64,000 nucleotides of DNA from positions 1,364,001 through 1,428,000 of the forward strand of contig NZ_JAUSXL010000002.1 of assembly GCF_030815975.1 (NCBI RefSeq). The letters run 5' to 3'. The first letter of the stretch is position 1, and each line of letters opens with the position of its first letter. The translations under genes and the position numbers were made by a program. Under the pieces are notes generated by a model. It was not told the origin of the DNA. It made no database searches and saw only the letters and a list, made by a program, of their open reading frames with translations. Shown piece after piece: positions 58,296 through 64,000 of this stretch. This DNA is from Variovorax paradoxus. GTDB lineage: Bacteria > Pseudomonadota > Gammaproteobacteria > Burkholderiales > Burkholderiaceae_C.

Positions 58296-60946
58296 TCCGC
58301 CCCCTTCTGTTTCGCCACTTCCGGCACAGCGGCAGCGCATTGGCCGTTCAGCTCGCGGATCGGCGGCGGGTTCTTTTCATCGGGCAGGCTGTAGGGCACG
58401 ACGCACTGGTCGGCCTTGTCCTGGCCCCATCGCACGGTCAGCTGTCCGCTGTTGCCGGCGCCGGTCACGAAGGCCAGGCCGTCGGGGCCGACGATGCCGA
58501 CCTCCTGGCCCGCCTCGTTCTCGATCTTCGAGCCCAGCGGCAGCGCCCGGCCGTTCTGGTCGACGAGCGTCATCAGCAGGCGGAAGCCCACCGAGGTTTC
58601 GAACTTCGCAGCCACCACCGCGCCGCGCGTGGGCACCACCTCGGTCGCGGCGTGCTTCACCTCCACCGTGTCGCCGAGGTCGCCGGTGCGGATGGCCAGG
58701 CGGTTCAGCCGGTAGGGCGTCAGATTGGGAATGACCGCGTTGCCGGCCCAGTCGGTAGCCACGCCGGGCTGCGACTCGAAGCCCACGCCCTGTGCCTTGG
58801 GCGCTTGCACCAGCGCGACGGTCTCGCCGAGCGGCTGCGACAGCGTGACGCCGCCGCCATGGACCAACAACCCGCCGGCCATGCCGAAGGTGCTCTGGCC
58901 ATAGCCCCGGCCCATCGAGTGGCCCAGGTCGAAGCGGCCGACCGGCGACAGGTAGCTCGCTCCCGCGCTGCCACTGCTGCCGCCGTCCTGGTTCGCATGG
59001 CCGGCCGTCACGTTGTAGGTCAGGCGGCTGTCGTCGAAGGCCGAGCCATAGACGCTGGCCTGCTGGTTGACGCGGCCGGTGCCGTCGCGGGTCACGGCGT
59101 ACTGCGCACTGGCGCGGGTATCGCCGAGTGGAACGCTCAGCATGAACATGAGCTGGCGGCTCGCCGGGCGGTTCAGGCTGGTGGTGTGGTTGTAGAAAAC
59201 GCTGTAGCCGAACTGCTTGTAGTTGCCCGAGTAGCCCACCTGCACCAGCCTGTCCTTGGCGCTGGTGCCCCAGTAGCTCTGCTGCCGTGCGGACGCGAAC
59301 ACACTGCCCCAGTCGCCGATCTGCTGCGAGAGTTCGAAGCGCACCTCGTTGCGGCGGCTGTGGAACGACTCGAAAGACCGCAGGTCCTGCATCTGCACCG
59401 CCTCCTGGAAGGTGCGGTAGCCGCTCGTCGAATAGCGGTAGCCGGCCACGCGGAAGTTGGTGCCTGAATCGAGAAAAGCCTTCGAATACAGGAAGCGCAG
59501 CGACTGCCCGTCATAGGTCTTGATGTGGTCGGCAGGGGTGCGGTCGGTGGTGCGCGCGCTCGACAGGTCGACCGACACGGCGCCGAAGCCGCGCAGGTTC
59601 TTGCCCACGCCCACGAGCAGCGACTGGTGCATGTTCGCCATCAGCAGGCCGCCGTAGAGCGAGAACTCGTTGCCAAGCCCGCGCGCCAGCGTCGCCTGCA
59701 TGAAAGCCGGCTGTGAAAGCGAAGGCCATGCGCCCAGCGTGCTGCCGTCGTGGCCGTTGCGGTACTTGCCGATGGTGGCCGAATAACGCCAGGTGCCTTC
59801 GCGCAGCAGCGTGGGCACGGCGGAGAAGGCCTGGGTGTATCGGGTCTGCCGGCCGTCGGCTTCGGCGATGGTCACCTCGAGATCGCCGCTCGATGCGGTC
59901 GGATAGAGATCGTCGATGACGAACGGCCCTGGCGCCACGAAGGTGCTGTAGACGACATAGCCGTTCTGGCGCACCGTGACACGCGCGTTGGTCTGCGCCA
60001 CGCCGCGGATGGTGGGTGCATAGCCCTGCTGGCTGTCGGGCAGCATCGCGTCGTCGGACGACAGCTGCACGCCGCGAAACGGCAGGCTGTCGAAGAAGTT
60101 GCCCGGCGTGTTGCCGTCGCCGATAAGGAGGCGGCCGTTGATCGAGGCGAGGTCGCGCTGCGCGTAGGTGCTGATGCCCTGCCAGCGGCTCTTGCCGTCG
60201 ATGCCGCGGTTGTAGGTCGAGAAATGGCGAAAGCGCCAGTCGCCGTTGTTGAAGCCGGCGCGCAGACCCGCGAACAAGGTGTTGCGCTGCAGCGTGTTCT
60301 TGTTGCGATCGGCGAAAGGAGTGCCGTCGAACACGTTCTGCGGTGCCGCAAAGGAATTGGTGTCGTTGCGATAGTTGTTGCCGCTGTAGCGCGCGAAATT
60401 GAGTTGGTAGTCGAACATGGCGGCGGTGATGCCCTTGTCCCACTTCTCGGAGCCGACCGCGCCGCGCGCCGAACGCTTCAGCGCCGCCTGCGGAATGCTG
60501 ACGAAGAGGCGCTGCTTGCCGCCGTCGTAGCTGAACGCCGCGTCGGGAATGATTGCGGCCAGATCGATGCATGCATCGTCCGCGGCGCTCGCCAGCGCAG
60601 GAAACACCGCCACGTTGACACCCCAGTCGTCGAGCATGCGGCGCGTGAGGCAAGGCACGGCGTCGCTCTTGCCGTCCTTCTCGACGAAGCGGATCTCGGC
60701 TTGCCCCGCGCCGCGTTCGTTGAGCGACACGTCGACCATGTACTTGCCGGCCAGTACGCGGTTGCCGAAGGAGAAAAGCGAGAGGTCCGCGTGCGGCTGG
60801 TCGCCGCCGATGCCGAGGAATTCCTCGTTGAAATTCGATGCGGCCAGCCGCTGCTGCGCGTGGCCGGACGCACCCATGGCGCCCAGCAATGCGGTGCACA
60901 GCGTCAGCCGGAACGGCATGCGGAAAGCGGATGTGCGGCGGCGCAT
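58292..60946 (-). CDS. outer-membrane fimbrial usher
   Basis: A PapC/FimD-type usher of 884 residues that forms the outer-membrane pore for pilus assembly. It has a signal sequence (MPFRLTLCTALLGAMGASGHA), an N-terminal chaperone-binding domain (FNEEFLGIGG), the beta-barrel and a plug region; C-terminal domains contain Cys pairs (DQCVVPYSLP). Start ATG 60946 (MRRRTSAF) follows a GGAGG site. The frame stays open further upstream, but that part is a shadow. It overlaps the adhesin gene by four bases. Confidence 0.9.
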   Translation of the reverse strand: MRRRTSAFRMPFRLTLCTALLGAMGASGHAQQRLAASNFNEEFLGIGGDQPHADLSLFSFGNRVLAGKYMVDVSLNERGAGQAEIRFVEKDGKSDAVPCLTRRMLDDWGVNVAVFPALASAADDACIDLAAIIPDAAFSYDGGKQRLFVSIPQAALKRSARGAVGSEKWDKGITAAMFDYQLNFARYSGNNYRNDTNSFAAPQNVFDGTPFADRNKNTLQRNTLFAGLRAGFNNGDWRFRHFSTYNRGIDGKSRWQGISTYAQRDLASINGRLLIGDGNTPGNFFDSLPFRGVQLSSDDAMLPDSQQGYAPTIRGVAQTNARVTVRQNGYVVYSTFVAPGPFVIDDLYPTASSGDLEVTIAEADGRQTRYTQAFSAVPTLLREGTWRYSATIGKYRNGHDGSTLGAWPSLSQPAFMQATLARGLGNEFSLYGGLLMANMHQSLLVGVGKNLRGFGAVSVDLSSARTTDRTPADHIKTYDGQSLRFLYSKAFLDSGTNFRVAGYRYSTSGYRTFQEAVQMQDLRSFESFHSRRNEVRFELSQQIGDWGSVFASARQQSYWGTSAKDRLVQVGYSGNYKQFGYSVFYNHTTSLNRPASRQLMFMLSVPLGDTRASAQYAVTRDGTGRVNQQASVYGSAFDDSRLTYNVTAGHANQDGGSSGSAGASYLSPVGRFDLGHSMGRGYGQSTFGMAGGLLVHGGGVTLSQPLGETVALVQAPKAQGVGFESQPGVATDWAGNAVIPNLTPYRLNRLAIRTGDLGDTVEVKHAATEVVPTRGAVVAAKFETSVGFRLLMTLVDQNGRALPLGSKIENEAGQEVGIVGPDGLAFVTGAGNSGQLTVRWGQDKADQCVVPYSLPDEKNPPPIRELNGQCAAAVPEVAKQKGAE

Positions 60947-60966
60947 CGTGGTTCGCCTCCGGTGTC

Positions 60967-61761
60967 TCAGCGCCCGGCGCCGCCGGCGGATGCCGCGGAA
61001 GGTGCCGGCGGAGGAACCAGCTCGGCTTTGACGGCCACGGGCTCGGCGCTCGCAGGCACCTTGACGAGCTCCTCGGGAGTCTCGCCACCGTAGTCGTTGA
61101 GCGTCGTGAAGTTGACCTGGATCGCCTGCGGCGTCTTCAGCGCACTCAGCGGATACGCCATCTCGCCGAAAGGCGGCACCATGTCGGCGTTGATCAGTTG
61201 CTGGCCGCCGTTGACGTTCAACGCGGTGAAGGTCACGTGGTAGGCCGTGGGGTTGCCGACCTTGAGCACGGCGCCCTGGCCTTGTGCGCCGGCGCTGACG
61301 GCCCACCTGAGTTGCGCGCGCGATTCCTCGGACTTGCCGACGAGCTTCGCGGGGCGGTAGAACAGCTTGATGCGGCTGCGTACCGCGATCTGCAGCACGT
61401 TCTCTTCCTTCGACTTCTCCGGGATCTCCTTGACGTTGAGCCAGAACACCGACTCGCGGTCGGATGGCAACTCGCCGGCCACGCGCATGATGCGCAGGAT
61501 GTTTTCCATGCCGGGGTCCAGCCGCGACAGCGGCGGCGTGACGAGCAGGGGCGTCTTGTTCCTGCCTTCGCCGGCGTCGATCCAGGCCTGGACCACGTAA
61601 GGCGAGGTGCCGGTGTTCTTCACCGGAATGGAGGCCTCACGGTCCTTCTCGCCAAGGATCACGCGCGTGCCGCCGAGCATCACGCCCGCAGCGGCAGGCC
61701 ACGGGAGGCCGAGCATCAGCAAGATGGCGAAAGCCCACCGAAGGCGATTGTTGCTGCACAT
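60967..61761 (-). CDS. periplasmic fimbrial chaperone
   Basis: A PapD/FimC-type chaperone of 264 residues with a signal peptide (AFAILLMLGLPWPAAAG). The first Ig-like domain contains RVILGEKDREASIPVKNTG and the G1-strand-like SVFWLNVKEIPEKS; the invariant Arg of the subunit-binding cleft is probably in TRVILG. ATG 61761 has AAGGA seven bases upstream and was preferred over 61791. A C-terminal Pro/Ala extension (PPPAPSAASAGGAGR) of about 25 residues is unusual. It sits between pilin and usher. Confidence 0.9.
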   Translation of the reverse strand: MCSNNRLRWAFAILLMLGLPWPAAAGVMLGGTRVILGEKDREASIPVKNTGTSPYVVQAWIDAGEGRNKTPLLVTPPLSRLDPGMENILRIMRVAGELPSDRESVFWLNVKEIPEKSKEENVLQIAVRSRIKLFYRPAKLVGKSEESRAQLRWAVSAGAQGQGAVLKVGNPTAYHVTFTALNVNGGQQLINADMVPPFGEMAYPLSALKTPQAIQVNFTTLNDYGGETPEELVKVPASAEPVAVKAELVPPPAPSAASAGGAGR

Positions 61762-61974
61762 AGAAGGTCCTTGGGCGCGGGCGAGACGCATGAAGCACGC
61801 GCACCCAGCACGGCGGTGCGCATCGAGGCACCGTCGGAAAAAAACGAAAAAGAAAGAGATGCCGGCGCCGACCGGGACGCGGAGGTCCGGGCGCGGCGCC
61901 AGGCATTGGCGGCACCGCCGGCTGGCTCGAAGCGACGTGCGCTTCGGCCAACTCGCGGATGCCGCGAGCGCTAC

Positions 61975-62532
61975 TTACTTGTAGGCAACCGTGAACTGCG
62001 CGACGGCGTTGGCTGGGCCCACAGTCACGGCGGTCTTGGTCGCAATGTATGCAGCCTGGAACTTCAGCGAGTTGTCGCCCAGGCCCAGGATGTATTCGCC
62101 CGATTTGCCCGTGTTCAGGGCGATCTTGGCACCGGTGGAATCAGCGAGTTCGATCGCCACGCCCGACGCGGCACCCACGCCCACCTGGCCGGCATTGGCC
62201 AAGCGCAGGAGGGTGGCGTCGGTGTCGCCGACGCCGGAGAAGCTCACGGTCGCGCCGGTTGCTGACGCGCCGCAGCCCAAGAGGTCGATGGTGAACCTGG
62301 CGGGAGTGGCCTTCTTGCCGACCACGGCCGTGCCGGCGGTGGCGCCGTCGAAGGCCGTGCGCGAAACCTTGCCCAGCGGCACGGTCAGGTTCTGGCTGTT
62401 GGGCGAAATCGAGCAAGGCGCATCGACGATTTCACCGGTGAAATTGATGGTGCCGTCGGCGGCGAAGGCAGCTTGCGACAACACGCCGGCGACGGCCAGC
62501 GCTGCGAACTTGACGAATACGGTCTTTTGCAT
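61975..62532 (-). CDS. major fimbrial subunit (chaperone-usher pilin)
   Basis: A type-1-like pilin of 185 residues with a cleavable signal (KFAALAVAGVLSQAAFAADG). It has the first-Cys motif GEIVDAPCSISPNSQNLTVPLGKVSRTAF and second Cys in IDLLGCGASATG, and ends in QFTVAYK, the penultimate-Tyr pattern for chaperone binding. It is the first gene of pilin-chaperone-usher-adhesin. The 213-bp gap to the chaperone has GC-rich stems (CTCGCGGCATCCGCGAG) and a T-rich stretch that may lower expression of the later genes. Confidence 0.92.
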   Translation of the reverse strand: MQKTVFVKFAALAVAGVLSQAAFAADGTINFTGEIVDAPCSISPNSQNLTVPLGKVSRTAFDGATAGTAVVGKKATPARFTIDLLGCGASATGATVSFSGVGDTDATLLRLANAGQVGVGAASGVAIELADSTGAKIALNTGKSGEYILGLGDNSLKFQAAYIATKTAVTVGPANAVAQFTVAYK

Positions 62533-62556
62533 TTTTGCGTTCCCTGGGATTGATAT

Positions 62557-62590
62557 GACTGCGCCTGCTGGTGCAAGGCAGGGCGCAGTC
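62557..62590 (-). promoter_or_regulatory. stem-loop in the pilin 5' untranslated region
   Basis: GACTGCGCC (62557-62565) pairs with GGCGCAGTC (62582-62590), a perfect 9-bp stem with a 16-base loop that ends about 25 bases upstream of the pilin ATG, just before the AGGGA ribosome site. It could protect the mRNA or control translation (inferred). Confidence 0.5.
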
Positions 62591-62622
62591 TAGTCACGCA
62601 AAGATGCAAAAAGAACGGCTTA

Positions 62623-62640
62623 TATCGTCAATTGACGATA
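62623..62640. promoter_or_regulatory. perfect 18-bp palindrome before the fimbrial operon
   Basis: TATCGTCAATTGACGATA is an uninterrupted perfect palindrome, 91 bases before the pilin start. It is AT-rich in a GC-rich genome and so stands out. A regulator dimer site in the fimbrial promoter is likely. The rest of 62533-62703 shows no other strong signal. Confidence 0.55.
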
Positions 62641-62703
62641 GTTAACAGTGTCTACCGGGATGTTCGAGACTTAGGTCACACGCCGGGCGGACAGCGGACC
62701 GCG

Positions 62704-63747
62704 CTAAGCCTCCGCCACCTGCAGCACCAGCTTGCCGAAGTTCTCGCCGCTGAAGAGGCGGTTCAGCGCCTCCGGGAAGGTGTCGAGCCCCATCACCACG
62801 TCTTCCTTGCTCTTCATGCGGCCATCCCTGAGGTAGCCGGCGAGCTCGGCCACGGCCATGGGGAAGCGGTCCGCATAGTCGAACACCACGATACCTTCCA
62901 TGCGCGCGCGGTTCACCAGCAGGCTCAGGTAGTTCCGGGGGCCGGCCGCGGGCATGCTGTTGGCGTTGTTGTACTGGCTGATGGCGCCGCAGATGATCAC
63001 GCGGGCCTTGCGCGCGAGCCGCGCCAGGACCGCGTCGAGGATCTCGCCGCCCACGTTGTCGAAGTAGATGTCCACGCCCTTGGGGCAGTGCACCTTGAGG
63101 CCGTCGCGGACGGCACTGGCGCCGGCCTTGTAGTCGATGCAGGCGTCGAAGCCCAGTTCCTTCACCACCCAGTCGCACTTGGCCTGGCCGCCGGCGATGC
63201 CGACCACGCGGCAGCCCTTGATCTTGGCGAGCTGCCCGACCGTCTGCCCCACGGCGCCCGCGGCACCGGAGATGACCACGGTTTCGCCCGCCTTGGGCTG
63301 GCCCACGTCCATCAGGCCGAAGTAGCCGGTCATGCCCGGCATGCCGAGCACGTTGAGCCACTGGTGGATGGTGCCGGCGCGCAGATCGACCTTGGCGAGC
63401 CCGTTGCGCTTGATCTCCTCCCTGGGCACGAGCATGTATTCCTGCACGCCGAGCGTGCCGTAGACCGTGTCGCCGACTGCGAAGTTCGGGTTCTTCGAGG
63501 CGATGACGCGGCCGATGCCGCCCGCGCGCATCACGGCGCCGATTTCCACCGGCGCGATGTAGCTCTTGGCATCGTTGAGCCAGCCGCGCATGGCGGGGTC
63601 GAGCGACAGCGAGAGGGTCTTGACCAGCACGCCGCCGTCGGCGGGCTCGCCGACCGGCTCGGTGGTGAACTGCCAGTGCTCGCGCGTTGCCGCGCCCTCG
63701 GGCCGCTTGGCGAGCCTGACCTGGTGATTGACGTGCGCTTCGGCCAT
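62704..63747 (-). CDS. NADP-dependent oxidoreductase (MDR, CurA/LTB4 dehydrogenase-like)
   Basis: A zinc-free medium-chain reductase of 347 residues. The start HVNHQVRLAKRPEGAATREHW and the segment LSLDPAMRGWLND are typical of the CurA/leukotriene-B4-dehydrogenase group, and the NADP fold is GAAGAVGQTVGQLAKIKGCRVVGIAGG. It reduces alpha,beta-unsaturated carbonyls or aldehydes with NADPH. ATG 63747 follows AAGGAG. It appears monocistronic. The true substrate is unknown. Confidence 0.92.
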   Translation of the reverse strand: MAEAHVNHQVRLAKRPEGAATREHWQFTTEPVGEPADGGVLVKTLSLSLDPAMRGWLNDAKSYIAPVEIGAVMRAGGIGRVIASKNPNFAVGDTVYGTLGVQEYMLVPREEIKRNGLAKVDLRAGTIHQWLNVLGMPGMTGYFGLMDVGQPKAGETVVISGAAGAVGQTVGQLAKIKGCRVVGIAGGQAKCDWVVKELGFDACIDYKAGASAVRDGLKVHCPKGVDIYFDNVGGEILDAVLARLARKARVIICGAISQYNNANSMPAAGPRNYLSLLVNRARMEGIVVFDYADRFPMAVAELAGYLRDGRMKSKEDVVMGLDTFPEALNRLFSGENFGKLVLQVAEA

Positions 63748-63861
63748 GGGATGTCTCCTTGGAAAGGTCGTTGTTGCGGCGCCATGCTAGCGGCGCCGGA
63801 CATTGCAGCCCGTAGCGCAGGCGACAGCACCGCGCCGGCGCCGGGCTCCGGCGGCGGCCGG

Positions 63862-64000
63862 TCAGGCCAGGCGCACGACGATCCGCAGGCCCGGATTCGC
63901 GTTGCGCACCGCGAGGCTGCCGCCGTGCGCCTCGGCAATCAGCCGACACAGGTACATGCCCAGGCCGACGCCGCCGGTGGCACGCTGGCGGGCGCTGTCG
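63862..64000 (-). CDS. sensor histidine kinase, C-terminal end (partial)
   Basis: Only the last about 45 residues are in the window, and the gene runs off the right edge. The frame holds the G2 box of a HATPase_c domain, ATGGVGLGMYLCRLIAEAHGG, followed by a C-terminal beta strand and the stop. This is the ATP-lid end of a membrane sensor kinase. Its partner and signal lie outside the window. Confidence 0.8.
   Translation of the reverse strand, partial: DSARQRATGGVGLGMYLCRLIAEAHGGSLAVRNANPGLRIVVRLA

Noticed and set aside
60947..61306. N-terminal extension of the usher frame
   Set aside because: It overlaps the chaperone in another frame, is Arg-rich, and a signal peptide starts only after ATG 60946.

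Overview
The window looks like chromosomal DNA of a betaproteobacterium of the Comamonadaceae, most likely Variovorax or a close relative. The evidence is very high GC with strong third-position GC bias, a dat-DUF493-lipB-lipA block downstream of a divergent atpIBEFHAGDC operon, a Rut pyrimidine pathway, many ABC importers and several copies of a GC-rich intergenic palindromic repeat. There is no phage, plasmid, CRISPR or rRNA signal, and I recognised no tRNA. The organism is inferred from style and gene order, not from a marker match.

Layout. (1) 1-5442: rutABCDEF (uracil to 3-hydroxypropionate, without a rutG permease) and the divergently oriented regulator rutR. (2) 5626-17775: a long + strand run with a 2-oxoglutarate/Fe(II) oxygenase, a VOC protein, a BMP-type (nucleoside/nucleobase class) ABC importer, an isochorismatase-like amidohydrolase, a second 2OG oxygenase and a polyamine-type ABC importer. 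The promoters of rutA and of the first oxygenase both carry a RutR-type palindrome and a sigma-54 -24/-12 element, so region 2 is probably part of an extended, nitrogen-controlled pyrimidine regulon. (3) 17772-21977: a Rossmann protein, a lemA/TPM/TPM trio, the phosphoesterase PdeM and trxC. (4) 21988-27538: the ligase-associated DNA-repair operon (exonuclease, ATP-dependent ligase, Lhr-type helicase), in which two intergenic-type repeats are read as protein. (5) 27670-34813: a LysR regulator and a coupled operon with a barbiturase/cyanurate-hydrolase family enzyme, a 56-codon small ORF, an FAD monooxygenase, a VOC protein, a NitT/TauT-type importer and an AtzH/HpxZ-like protein. This is a candidate uncharacterised N-heterocycle catabolic system.

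(6) 34826-41500: a DUF3617 protein, then a - strand sugar operon (ROK regulator, Rbs-type ATPase, permease, binding protein, Gfo/Idh/MocA dehydrogenase). (7) 41634-49382: the ATP synthase operon with its terminator and an extra lipoprotein gene between atpG and atpD. (8) 49539-57242: dat, DUF493, lipB, lipA, an acyl-CoA-synthetase-like enzyme starting at TTG, an ion-transporter-like protein, an AraC/EamA pair with a tandem operator-like repeat, and a small unknown protein. (9) 57285-62532: a four-gene chaperone-usher fimbrial operon (pilin, chaperone, usher, tip adhesin). (10) 62704-64000: an NADP-dependent oxidoreductase and the C-terminal end of a histidine kinase cut by the window edge.

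Taken together, the first half of the window is dominated by scavenging of nitrogen from pyrimidines and other N-rings: uptake by ABC importers, oxygenation, ring opening and amide hydrolysis. The second half is mostly housekeeping (ATP synthase, lipoate synthesis) with accessory surface and transport functions.
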